NCBI GenBank assembly: GCA_903861015.1
Contig: CAIOSL010000011.1
Coordinates: forward strand, 1-10,386
Direction: 5' to 3'
Length of the DNA stretch: 10,386 nt
Source of the DNA: an uncultured bacterium
Lineage (GTDB): Bacteria; Patescibacteriota; Saccharimonadia; Saccharimonadales; Saccharimonadaceae
How positions within the stretch are numbered: the stretch's first letter is position 1; every line of letters starts with the position of its first letter. The position numbers and the translations under genes were made by a program. Under the pieces are notes generated by a model, which was not told where the DNA came from, did not search any database, and worked only from the letters and a program-made list of their open reading frames with translations. Positions 1 to 6,221 of this stretch are shown here, one piece after another.

Positions 1-652
1 CGCTGACAACGCGTATGATCGACTTTCTAGCATCTGACCCGCCGACTTTGGCGCTGATCCCGCCAGTAATAAATAGCGATAAAATTACGGCTGCAAATGT
101 CAGTGGCACAGTTAACGAACCGACAGGTAACAGCACGGCAATCATAGGTATAATCGAACCCGAGACAAAGGCTGCCGCCGAGGCATAGGCCGCATGCCAT
201 GGGTTTGTCAGATCGTCCGGATCAATCCCAAGCTCGATGTCAACATGGGCCGCAAACGCATCCTTTTCGGTCAGCTCGTTTGCCACAAGTGTCGCCGTTT
301 CGCGGCTAAGGCCCTTAGCCTGGTAAAGCGTCGTCAACTCTTCCAGTTCTTCTTTCGGAAAGTCGATTAGCTCTTGGCGCTCTTTGTCCAATAAGGCCAG
401 TTCGATATCTCGCTGCGTACTGACCGATACGTATTCGCCAGCCGCCATCGACAGCGCACCGGCGATAATGCCCGCCAGGCCAGCAGCCAAGATAATTGAT
501 TTAGAGCTTGTTGCACCAGCTACACCAACCACCAAACCAGCTATCGAAACGATGCCGTCATTCGCCCCCAAAACCGCCGCTCGCAGCCAATTAGATTTGC
601 TGTTAGCGTCGTTTTTGTGTGGCTCGTGGTGTCGATGGTCGTGTATAGACAT
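1..652 (-). CDS. VIT1/CCC1-family metal ion (Fe/Mn) transporter, 3' end outside window
   Basis: Membrane transporter of the VIT1/CCC1 family, which moves Fe2+ or Mn2+ across a membrane. 217 codons are visible and the frame is still open at position 1, so the C-terminus (probably the last membrane helix) is missing. Seen: a His-rich N-terminus (residues 4-12), a first hydrophobic helix at about 25-47 containing the GANDGIVS motif, a second at 53-75 with the family hallmark SMAAGEY (68-74), an acidic cytoplasmic stretch at about 80-150 rich in Glu/Asp as in the metal-binding domain of the family, and two further helices at about 155-178 and 182-200. The start at 652 is supported by an extended -10 box nine bases upstream and no Shine-Dalgarno, implying a leaderless message. 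No ferritin-like domain precedes it. The family call is secure; the transported ion is not determined. Confidence 0.93.
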   Translation of the reverse strand, partial: MSIHDHRHHEPHKNDANSKSNWLRAAVLGANDGIVSIAGLVVGVAGATSSKSIILAAGLAGIIAGALSMAAGEYVSVSTQRDIELALLDKERQELIDFPKEELEELTTLYQAKGLSRETATLVANELTEKDAFAAHVDIELGIDPDDLTNPWHAAYASAAAFVSGSIIPMIAVLLPVGSLTVPLTFAAVILSLFITGGISAKVGGSDARKSIIRVVS

Positions 653-661
653 TATCTAATT

Positions 662-670
662 ATTATACCA
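662..670 (-). promoter_or_regulatory. extended -10 promoter of the VIT1-family gene (leaderless)
   Basis: On the minus strand TGG-TATAAT is followed by nine bases and then the ATG at 652. The TGn extension and perfect -10 hexamer are seen directly; no good -35 is visible. The expected transcription start falls at or within a few bases of the start codon, so the mRNA would be leaderless. Confidence 0.65.
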
Positions 671-711
671 ACAACCGACATTCACGACCATATTGACATA
701 TCCGCAGTAAA

Positions 712-1647
712 TTACTTTTTGAAACTTTGGATCATTTGACGCATCGCTTCTTCGTACGATGTCGACACAAAATCAGGATATTTTGCCCTAAACTTTTTGT
801 CCGACATGACATATGGATTGTCAAACTGGTAAAGCATTTCTTTGACCTCTTTTAAGACCGGGATAAAGATCGACAAAATACCCAACATAAACCTTGGCAT
901 GTATGACACTTTGTGTGTGGTGCCCAAAATCTTATTGATCATCGCCATAACATCATCCACCGTAATTGGCTGGCCGACTGGCAAGTGCCAAACCTGACCA
1001 TAGGCAGCGTCGTCCAATGCCAGTTGTACTAGGGCGCGACCATTATCGATGCTGTTGGCATAGGTATGTTTGACACCTGACTTGCTGACAGATTGAGGAT
1101 TTTTGCCAACCAATATGCGCTCCAAAAAACTCGTATACAGCGCGCTGTTAACCGTACCCGGGCCAAAGAAGTCGGCTGATCGCCCAATAACCGCCTTTAC
1201 CTTACCAGCCTTGTCGGCCGCCATTAACATATCGGCAATCTGTTTGCGCACAGCGCCTTTGGCCGAAGATGGATCTTGGCTAGTACTCTCATCAAACGGA
1301 ACAGGTAGTGGGCTGGGGCCATACATATAAACGTTGTCCAAGAAAATCAATTTAGCATCAACTGCCGCACAGGCATTAATAACCGATTGCATAATCTTTG
1401 GCCAGTCACGCCTCCAGGCCTCCGCTTGATAGGGGATACCCACACATAAATAAACATGAGTTGCACCGGCCAACGCTTTGACGGTTTGCTGTTCGTCCAT
1501 CAGACCGGCATTAATCGTGTCGATGCCAGCCACCTTTTTTGAGCGCTCAACCGCCCGAATGTCTAGTTTCTTTGCTTTTAAGGCGTTTATAACACCTTGG
1601 CCAATCGCACCCGATCCACCCAATACTACGTGTAATTGTTTTGTCAT
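712..1647 (-). CDS. atypical SDR, NAD(P)-dependent epimerase/dehydratase (internal start)
   Basis: A 311-residue Rossmann-fold protein starting at the ATG at 1647 within the longer MarR-SDR frame. Seen: N-terminal dinucleotide-binding motif GGSGAIG (residues 10-16); NVYMYGP followed by a Lys/Arg segment (AKGAVRKQ) where extended SDRs carry their active-site Tyr and Lys; and GRSADFFGPG, typical of NAD-dependent epimerase/dehydratase proteins related to sugar epimerases. The usual YxxxK spacing is not present, so it is an atypical member whose substrate cannot be told. The C-terminus has a hydrophobic stretch (FMLGILSIFIPVL) in a region often used for substrate binding. AAAGGAG lies eight bases before this ATG, supporting independent translation as the downstream cistron of a marR operon. 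It is probably the target that the MarR domain controls. Confidence 0.8.
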   Translation of the reverse strand: MTKQLHVVLGGSGAIGQGVINALKAKKLDIRAVERSKKVAGIDTINAGLMDEQQTVKALAGATHVYLCVGIPYQAEAWRRDWPKIMQSVINACAAVDAKLIFLDNVYMYGPSPLPVPFDESTSQDPSSAKGAVRKQIADMLMAADKAGKVKAVIGRSADFFGPGTVNSALYTSFLERILVGKNPQSVSKSGVKHTYANSIDNGRALVQLALDDAAYGQVWHLPVGQPITVDDVMAMINKILGTTHKVSYMPRFMLGILSIFIPVLKEVKEMLYQFDNPYVMSDKKFRAKYPDFVSTSYEEAMRQMIQSFKK

Positions 1648-2085
1648 TTTATTGTCTCCTTTATTATTAATACTTTCATATATCTTGTTAATACCTTGTG
1701 TAATCTTGGCTAGGTCGCCCGACGATACCGCATCGAAATGAACTGTTAGGTCACGTTCCAACACCGGATAAACTCGTTCAATCAGTTGGCGGCCCTTGTC
1801 GGTTACGTAAACCTGTTTGGACCTAACATCGGCCGTATCATTTTTTAAATTAACATACCCCGACACTTCTAGCTTGCTAATCATGTAGCTGACAGTCGCC
1901 TCAGACAGTTGCAGCCAATCGGCCGCAAACCGCTGACTTTGGCCGGGGTTTTGGTAAGCACACAAAACTACCAAAAACTGCGACAGATTAATCGAACCTT
2001 GCTGTTTGAGTGTTCTACTGGCCAGTTTATCAATCGAATAGACCAGGGCATGCAAACGATAGCTAAGTGATTCTGATGGCTTCAT
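712..2085 (-). CDS. MarR-family regulator fused in frame to an NAD(P)-dependent epimerase (SDR)
   Basis: A continuous 457-codon frame. Residues 1-146 are a MarR-type winged-helix regulator: recognition-helix region LSEATVSYMISKLEVSGYV (about 58-76) and wing DVRSKQVYVTDKG (about 83-95). From residue 147 follows an atypical extended SDR (see the entry at 712..1647). The frame is open up to 2127, but 2085 is preferred: a -10 box at 2093-2098 lies seven bases before this ATG, so upstream codons would not be transcribed and the message would be leaderless. MarR proteins are usually about 145 aa and end where this one reaches the SDR. No stop separates the domains, yet the joint contains a Shine-Dalgarno and ATG, so the locus may yield a fusion, a free SDR, or both. 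A lost base could also have merged two genes: TAATAATAA sits out of frame at 1661-1669. It probably represses its own promoter and senses an unknown ligand. Confidence 0.7.
   Translation of the reverse strand: MKPSESLSYRLHALVYSIDKLASRTLKQQGSINLSQFLVVLCAYQNPGQSQRFAADWLQLSEATVSYMISKLEVSGYVNLKNDTADVRSKQVYVTDKGRQLIERVYPVLERDLTVHFDAVSSGDLAKITQGINKIYESINNKGDNKMTKQLHVVLGGSGAIGQGVINALKAKKLDIRAVERSKKVAGIDTINAGLMDEQQTVKALAGATHVYLCVGIPYQAEAWRRDWPKIMQSVINACAAVDAKLIFLDNVYMYGPSPLPVPFDESTSQDPSSAKGAVRKQIADMLMAADKAGKVKAVIGRSADFFGPGTVNSALYTSFLERILVGKNPQSVSKSGVKHTYANSIDNGRALVQLALDDAAYGQVWHLPVGQPITVDDVMAMINKILGTTHKVSYMPRFMLGILSIFIPVLKEVKEMLYQFDNPYVMSDKKFRAKYPDFVSTSYEEAMRQMIQSFKK
1656..1662 (-). promoter_or_regulatory. 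internal Shine-Dalgarno for the SDR start
   Basis: AAAGGAG on the minus strand, eight bases before the ATG at 1647, inside the open MarR-SDR frame. It decides that the SDR can be translated alone. Overlapping it, TAATAATAA (1661-1669) lies in a different frame from the open one. Confidence 0.7.
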
Positions 2086-2092
2086 AATTACC

Positions 2093-2120
2093 ATTATACT
2101 TAGATGTCTAAGTATTTCAA
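2093..2120 (-). promoter_or_regulatory. marR promoter, TTGAAA - 16 bp - TATAAT
   Basis: The minus strand has TTGAAA (2115-2120), a 16-bp spacer and a perfect TATAAT (2093-2098), then seven bases to the ATG at 2085. Transcription would start at about the A of the ATG. The spacer is almost wholly occupied by the palindrome described at 2096..2115. Confidence 0.8.
2096..2115. promoter_or_regulatory. MarR operator candidate, 9-2-9 palindrome
   Basis: ATACTTAGA and its exact reverse complement TCTAAGTAT are separated by two bases. Size and symmetry fit the site of a MarR dimer. It overlaps the last three bases of the -10 box and touches the -35 box, so a bound dimer would block RNA polymerase: classic negative autoregulation. 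It lies 21 bp from the -35 of the divergent ABC permease promoter, so that operon may also respond. Confidence 0.8.
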
Positions 2121-2136
2121 TAGCCAAATTAATGTG

Positions 2137-2167
2137 TTGACAATCAGCTTAACGGTTGTGGTATAAT
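2137..2167 (+). promoter_or_regulatory. promoter of the ABC exporter operon
   Basis: Perfect TTGACA (2137-2142) and perfect TATAAT (2162-2167) preceded by TGG (extended -10). The 19-bp spacer is longer than ideal, which the extended -10 may compensate. A leader of about 20 bases follows, with GAGGGG (2183-2188) as Shine-Dalgarno four bases before the ATG at 2193. Confidence 0.75.
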
Positions 2168-2192
2168 CACTACATAAACATAGAGGGGATAT

Positions 2193-3353
2193 ATGATCGA
2201 AATCTTAAAAAACATGTTTCGGCGCAAAACCCGTACATTACTGACAGTTTTTGGTATCACAATCGGTATCCTTGCGCTGGTAGTTATGGGGGCAATGGCC
2301 GAAAAACTAAACGTCCTAGTCAGTGGCGGCACAGATTATTACAAAGATAAAGTCACGGTATCTGCCAAGGGTAATGGCCTAGCGACATTACCTATATTAT
2401 TATCCAAGAAAACGGATATCGAAAAGATAGATGGCGTTAAAGCAGTTTTTGGCGAAACCTACGCTACGCTGGACCAAGAATTATCAACGGTTAATTTTGG
2501 GCCTCCGGCTTCGATCGTAGCCTCAGAGTACGGTCGTAACAATTACGAAAGCTTTAAGTTGAATATATCTCGTGGGCGCGACCTGACCAGTACCGATAGC
2601 CAAAAAGTCGTACTCGGGTCTGACCTAGTCAAAAAGCTTAATGCCGACATTGGCAAAAATATCAAATTACGGGGCAAAGATTACGAAGTTGTCGGTATAT
2701 ACGAAAAAACTTTTACCAGCCCCGACACCGAGGCGGTTATATCGTTTAGTGATGGCCAAAAGTTAATGTACGACGATCAGCCCCAGATCATCCGCAGCAA
2801 CACCAAACCATCTGATTTGGTATATGGCTTTGTTGTCTATCCAAATGACGGCGTTAACCCGGACGACCTAGCCACCAAGATCCAAAACGAAGTCGCCGAC
2901 GTAGCAACGGTTGGTCCAAAAGCCTTCAACAGTCAAGTCACAGCATCGGTCGGCACGTTTACGTCTATAATCTATGGCATCGGCTTTATATCATTACTGG
3001 TCGGTACGTTGTCGATTATCAACACCATGACTATGTCGATCTCGGAACGTACCAAAGAGATCGGAATTAAAAAAGCCCTTGGCGCCAAGAATCGCGACAT
3101 TATGATCGAATACCTGACCGAGGCCGGCATAATCGGCTTTTTGGGTGGCGTAATCGGCATTGCACTCGGCAGCAGCATAGTTACTTTGATCAATGCCCAG
3201 ATGGAACAAACAGGCGACAAGATCTTCCTGCTGACACCAAACCTATTGATCAGCTCGATGGTATTCTCGGTTATTGTCGGCATCATAGCCGGTATTTATC
3301 CGGCCATGCACGCCGTCCACATCAGCATCGTCAAATCATTGAGGGAGGAATAA
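2193..3353 (+). CDS. ABC transporter permease, MacB/FtsX type
   Basis: Membrane half of a MacB-like ABC transporter (386 aa). Seen: one N-terminal membrane helix at about 16-36; a large extracytoplasmic domain at about 37-255 (MacB_PCD-like); then three C-terminal helices at about 258-282, 308-335 and 347-372. Between the second and third helices is the FtsX-family coupling segment ERTKEIGIKKALGAKNRDI (from residue 285), which contacts the ATPase. This 1+3 topology is that of MacB/LolCE mechanotransmission transporters, which expel peptides, lipoproteins or drugs rather than form a classical channel. No MacA-like adaptor gene is adjacent, as expected for a cell without an outer membrane. The Shine-Dalgarno supports the start at 2193. 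Its stop lies one base before the ATPase ATG. Possible co-control by the divergent MarR protein suggests an efflux role, but the substrate is unknown. Confidence 0.92.
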   Translation: MIEILKNMFRRKTRTLLTVFGITIGILALVVMGAMAEKLNVLVSGGTDYYKDKVTVSAKGNGLATLPILLSKKTDIEKIDGVKAVFGETYATLDQELSTVNFGPPASIVASEYGRNNYESFKLNISRGRDLTSTDSQKVVLGSDLVKKLNADIGKNIKLRGKDYEVVGIYEKTFTSPDTEAVISFSDGQKLMYDDQPQIIRSNTKPSDLVYGFVVYPNDGVNPDDLATKIQNEVADVATVGPKAFNSQVTASVGTFTSIIYGIGFISLLVGTLSIINTMTMSISERTKEIGIKKALGAKNRDIMIEYLTEAGIIGFLGGVIGIALGSSIVTLINAQMEQTGDKIFLLTPNLLISSMVFSVIVGIIAGIYPAMHAVHISIVKSLREE

Positions 3354-3354
3354 T

Positions 3355-4239
3355 ATGCCAAAAACCATCTTGAAACTCAGCAACCTCCGCAAGATATATA
3401 TTATGGGCGACAAAAAAGACGCTCGTCGCGCTCAAAAGGAAATCCAAAAACTTCACAAGAAGTACGAGCAAGCATACGCCGACACTAACAAAAATGAGAT
3501 CAAACGAATCGGCGAGCGGCTCGAATCAGCCCAAACCATGTTTGCCAACGAGGACTATACCGGCGCCTACAATATAGTAACCGGTCGCAAGATCAAGCCG
3601 CACACTAGCCATAAGGGCGTCGTTGTCCATGCTTTAAACGGCATTAATTTGTCGATCGAAGAAGGTGAAATGGTAGCGATTATGGGACCGTCGGGTTCGG
3701 GCAAGTCAACTCTTTTGAATATGTTGGGCCTCTTAGACGAGCCAACAACCGGCCAAATCTTCTTGCGCGACCACAACATTACAACTATCGCCAAAAGTAG
3801 ATTACCCGAGATCAGGTCAAAGGAATTAGGCTTCGTCTTTCAATCATTTAACTTGATCCCCAGCCTAACCGCAATCGAGAACGTCATGCTGCCGCTCAAA
3901 TATTCCAAGACAACATATGGCAAACGCCGCCAAATGGCCGAAGAAGCCCTGCGAATGGTTGGTTTGGGTGACCGACTACACCACAGCCCAAACGAACTAT
4001 CAGGTGGCCAAAGGCAGCGCGTAGCGATTGCCCGGTCGATCGTTAACAAGCCGGCGATTATCTTTGGCGACGAGCTAACCGGCGAGCTTGACACCAAGAT
4101 GACCAAAGAGATCATGCAGTTGATTATCGACCTCAACCAGAAAGGTCAGACTTTTGTGATCGTAACCCACAACCCCGAAGTAGCCCGACTTTGCGGACGT
4201 ACGATTAAAATCGTCGACGGAAAAGTTGCCAGTAAATAA
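3355..4239 (+). CDS. ABC transporter ATPase, MacB/LolD type, with an N-terminal helical insertion
   Basis: ATP-hydrolysing partner of the preceding permease (294 aa). Motifs seen: Walker A GPSGSGKST (111-119), Q-loop in FVFQSFNL, signature LSGGQRQ (215-221), Walker B IIFGDE (D239, E240), and H-loop His272 in VTHNPE. The start at 3355 is supported by AGGGAGGA in the last codons of the permease gene, so the two are translationally coupled. Family members are about 220-235 aa with Walker A near residue 40; here about 70 residues (roughly 19-88) separate the first strand (LKLSNLRKIY) from the second (VHALNGINL). The insert is charged, Lys/Glu-rich and probably a helical hairpin. The segment after Walker B reads DELTGELD where most homologues have DEPTGNLD. 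All catalytic residues remain, so the protein should be active. Confidence 0.93.
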   Translation: MPKTILKLSNLRKIYIMGDKKDARRAQKEIQKLHKKYEQAYADTNKNEIKRIGERLESAQTMFANEDYTGAYNIVTGRKIKPHTSHKGVVVHALNGINLSIEEGEMVAIMGPSGSGKSTLLNMLGLLDEPTTGQIFLRDHNITTIAKSRLPEIRSKELGFVFQSFNLIPSLTAIENVMLPLKYSKTTYGKRRQMAEEALRMVGLGDRLHHSPNELSGGQRQRVAIARSIVNKPAIIFGDELTGELDTKMTKEIMQLIIDLNQKGQTFVIVTHNPEVARLCGRTIKIVDGKVASK

Positions 4240-4962
4240 CTAGAACTCGCCAGCCAGATAACGCTTGCGCATATCGAGACTGAAATGCTCGATCGCATAG
4301 CGCAAAGTAGTGCGTGGCATTTGATCGTAATTTTGTTTTATAAATTCAACCAACATTGCACTGTCAATTCGCTTGCCAAGTTCGCGTAACATCCAGCCGT
4401 TGGCCTTTTGGATCAGATCGTGTTTATCGGTTAGAAGTTTTTCGACAATTCGTAAGGTAACCCGAGGGTCACCTTGAATAATAAAATACAGTGTACTAAT
4501 AACCGCGATTCGACGGTCCCACAACAGATCTGACGTCGCCAACCGATCCAAAACCGACTGTTGGTAGGCGTGATCAAAGGTGTAGCGACCGACGATCCGC
4601 GGCGCACTTTGATCAACCAAATCCCAATTGTTAACTCGGCCCGTATTAGCCAAATACAGATCAAAAATCTGCTTGCGCATGTCGTGACCGGCACGTTCAA
4701 ACATGTGCGTCAAAATCAAAAGCGCCACCAGCCTAACCTCGTGCCACTCGCTGTTTAACAAATCTTGTATATCAACCAGTGTTAATTTATCGCTATACTG
4801 TTTGGCCACTTTACGGCAACTAGGAACGGTTACGCCCAAAAACTTGTCGCCCTCGCCGTACTGACCGGGGCCAGCTTTAAAAAACCGCGGATAAACCTCT
4901 GCTTTTTCGGGATCAACGCAGGCGATTAATTCGTCTCGTATCAAACTGACGATCTTAGTCAT
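4240..4962 (-). CDS. AlkD-family DNA alkylation repair protein (DNA glycosylase)
   Basis: HEAT-like-repeat DNA glycosylase of the AlkD family (COG4912), which removes N3- and N7-alkylated purines without flipping the base. At 240 aa it has the normal family length. Seen: NNWDLVDQSAP (W113, D117), LWDRRIAVIST (R150/R151) and KANGWMLRELGKR (W190), matching the Trp/Asp/Arg/Trp set known in Bacillus cereus AlkD, plus the C-terminal MPRTTLRYAIE motif. The ATG at 4962 lies inside the 3' end of the isomerase gene (8-base overlap, different frame) with no clear Shine-Dalgarno, so it probably depends on translational coupling. Its TAG abuts the TAA of the convergent ABC ATPase gene directly. Family call is strong; activity rests on the conserved residues. 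Confidence 0.92.
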   Translation of the reverse strand: MTKIVSLIRDELIACVDPEKAEVYPRFFKAGPGQYGEGDKFLGVTVPSCRKVAKQYSDKLTLVDIQDLLNSEWHEVRLVALLILTHMFERAGHDMRKQIFDLYLANTGRVNNWDLVDQSAPRIVGRYTFDHAYQQSVLDRLATSDLLWDRRIAVISTLYFIIQGDPRVTLRIVEKLLTDKHDLIQKANGWMLRELGKRIDSAMLVEFIKQNYDQMPRTTLRYAIEHFSLDMRKRYLAGEF

Positions 4963-5809
4963 GTTGGGCCATATATTCTTTTAGGGTAGTTTGATGAAAT
5001 TGCTTGACTTGATCTTTGCACCAAAACGACCAAACGTCACCGGTGTCAGCCGACAGCTGGGCGGTAAAATCCGCCCATTCTAGCCACTTGTAACTATCCA
5101 CCTCGTCTGGATTGGGCAGGGGATCAGTTGCGGCCTTCGCCAGATAAACCGGACAAAATTCATTCTCGATAATACCGTTAAATGGCGGGGTGATATATGC
5201 GTAATTTGGCAATACAACCCTTACGTCACTGAATTTAAGGCCCAGCTCAAAATCCGCTCGCCTGGCAATCGCGTCAGTAATCGCTTCGTTAGGGCCGGGG
5301 TGGCCGCAAAAACTATTAGTCCAAACCCCTGGCCAAACTTTTTTGGTCAGGGCCCGCCTGGTCACCAATACCTGACCCTGGTCATTAAAGACATAGCAAG
5401 AAAATGCCAGGTGCAACTTGGTATTGGCATTGTGCGCCTCTAACTTAGGAGCGGTCTCGCCAGTCGGTGTGCCGTCAGGGTTAACATAGACGATCAATTC
5501 CGGTTTTATATTCTGGCCCGACAGCTCGTTTTCCAATTGCGCAACCAAATCCTTAACGCGCGACCACTCGGCCTCAATTTCTGCCTGACTAGAATAAACC
5601 TGGTGGTCATAAGCGATTTCAAGCGCCGAAACCAAATCAAATATTTCTAGTACCGTTTGGTTGCCATCATACCAGTCACTGTCATCATCGCCCAGTAATC
5701 GTCCAACCATATCATAAGCCACATCGGTCGGCCGATCGGTCGCTAATCGCGCCAGGTCACCGCGCCACAATTGCAATAATTCATTCAAGTTATTTGGTTT
5801 TACATCCAT
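4955..5809 (-). CDS. idi: isopentenyl-diphosphate delta-isomerase type I with extra N-terminal domain
   Basis: Nudix-fold enzyme interconverting isopentenyl and dimethylallyl diphosphate, the building blocks of isoprenoids. Residues about 103-284 match type I IDI: EAHNANTKLHLAFS (metal ligands H126, H133), TNSFCGHP (catalytic C168, ligand H170), and IIENEFCP (catalytic/metal E215, E217). The LVTRRAL and WPGVW motifs are also present. Type I enzymes are usually about 180 aa; this one is 284 because of an acidic N-terminal segment of about 100 residues, rich in Asp, Glu and Trp and predicted helical, which I do not recognise. The start at 5809 is supported by a perfect -10 box six bases upstream, and there is no Met between residue 34 and the catalytic domain, so the extension is probably real. 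It is the first gene of a two-gene unit with alkD. Confidence 0.9.
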   Translation of the reverse strand: MDVKPNNLNELLQLWRGDLARLATDRPTDVAYDMVGRLLGDDDSDWYDGNQTVLEIFDLVSALEIAYDHQVYSSQAEIEAEWSRVKDLVAQLENELSGQNIKPELIVYVNPDGTPTGETAPKLEAHNANTKLHLAFSCYVFNDQGQVLVTRRALTKKVWPGVWTNSFCGHPGPNEAITDAIARRADFELGLKFSDVRVVLPNYAYITPPFNGIIENEFCPVYLAKAATDPLPNPDEVDSYKWLEWADFTAQLSADTGDVWSFWCKDQVKQFHQTTLKEYMAQHD

Positions 5810-5815
5810 GTAGTT

Positions 5816-5821
5816 ATTATA
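5816..5821 (-). promoter_or_regulatory. -10 box of the idi-alkD unit (leaderless)
   Basis: TATAAT on the minus strand, followed by six bases and the ATG at 5809. There is no room for a Shine-Dalgarno between the expected transcription start and the ATG. The -35 region is poor (at best TGGCAA at 5840-5845). Confidence 0.65.
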
Positions 5822-5884
5822 GCTAATTAGTCATATATCTTGCCATATATCCGCCAAAGTATGATAATTACAAATTCACATCTG

Positions 5885-5912
5885 TTGCATCACATATCTA
5901 TGATGATATAAT
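5885..5912 (+). promoter_or_regulatory. promoter of the tRNA-Gln region
   Basis: TTGCAT (5885-5890), a 16-bp spacer, and perfect TATAAT (5907-5912) with an upstream TGA (extended -10). The predicted start is at about 5919-5922, immediately before the tRNA-like sequence at 5922. No convincing promoter lies directly before the intact tRNA-Gln at 6111, so this one probably drives the whole stretch to the terminator at 6183-6221. Confidence 0.65.
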
Positions 5913-5921
5913 AGTGACTAT

Positions 5922-6060
5922 TGGGGATTAGCCAAGTGGTAAGGTGAGAACTGCCATGTCGGCAGTTCGCAAGGCCGCAGCCTGGATTGCGAATGCAACC
6001 AAGCGAGGCGAGGTAGCGGAAATTTGCAAGGCAAATTATCTGCAACACGGGTTCTGTCAT
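5922..6060 (+). pseudogene. broken tRNA-Gln copy, interrupted in the D arm
   Basis: The first 23 bases (5922-5944) are identical to the 5' end of the intact tRNA-Gln at 6111: acceptor strand TGGGGAT, D-stem and D-loop through GGTAAGG. The sequence then leaves tRNA homology for about 100 bases (element A) and resumes at CAAC...GGGTTCTG (about 6043-6056). That segment resembles the anticodon arm CAACGGGTTCTG with two extra bases, and then jumps to TCAT with GTCCCG missing. The T arm and 3' acceptor strand are absent. It cannot give a functional tRNA unless the missing half is supplied elsewhere. It lies directly behind a good promoter, so it is probably transcribed. Confidence 0.75.
5945..6059 (+). 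ncRNA. structured RNA element, copy A
   Basis: Predicted structure from direct pairing: hairpin 1 GAACTGCC/GGCAGTTC (5948-5955 with 5961-5968); hairpin 2 CGCAA/TTGCG (5968-5972 with the matching TTGCG about 15 bases on) enclosing GGC/GCC; a short GC-A-ACC/GGT-A-GC helix; and hairpin 3 GCGGA plus AATTTGC pairing with GCAAATT plus TCTGC near 6016-6043. The core 5968-6046 matches copy B at 6285-6363 in 74 of 79 positions without gaps. A possible closing stem pairs TGAGAAC (5945-5951) with GTTCT..CA (6051-6059, two-base bulge). I cannot name the RNA; it lacks recognisable group I, group II, RNase P, SRP or tmRNA core motifs. Right-hand limit is uncertain. Confidence 0.6.
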
Positions 6061-6110
6061 TAACCAGGCGACCAGAACCAAAATGTGCGACAAGCACCAA
6101 TAATAATCAA

Positions 6111-6184
6111 TGGGGATTAGCCAAGTGGTAAGGCAACGGGTTCTGGTCCCGTCATCGGGGGTTCGAGTCCCTCATCCCCAGCCA
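6111..6184 (+). tRNA. tRNA-Gln (anticodon CUG)
   Basis: Complete 74-base cloverleaf including encoded CCA. Acceptor TGGGGAT/ATCCCCA (6111-6117 with 6174-6180), D-stem GCC/GGC with loop containing GTGG, anticodon stem ACGGG/CCCGT with loop TTCTGGT giving anticodon CUG, T-arm with loop TTCGAGT and one G-U pair in its stem, discriminator G and CCA at 6181-6184. The U1-A72 pair is characteristic of tRNA-Gln. It reads CAG codons. The last A of CCA is the first base of the terminator stem. Confidence 0.96.
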
Positions 6185-6221
6185 AATTAAAAACAGACCC
6201 GCGTGGTCTGTTTTTAATTTG
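6183..6221. terminator. strong intrinsic terminator after tRNA-Gln
   Basis: A perfect stem of 16 bp (6184-6199 with 6205-6220, 17 with the outer C-G pair) and a five-base loop CGCGT. The 3' arm contains TTTTTAATTT, providing the U-rich tail on the plus strand; the mirrored A-rich arm makes it usable from the minus strand as well. It begins within the tRNA CCA. Confidence 0.9.

Noticed and set aside
2086-2127. Upstream ATG at 2127 as the marR start
   Set aside because: It lies upstream of the -10 box and overlaps the -35 and operator, so it would not be on the mRNA; the extra 14 residues add nothing MarR-like.
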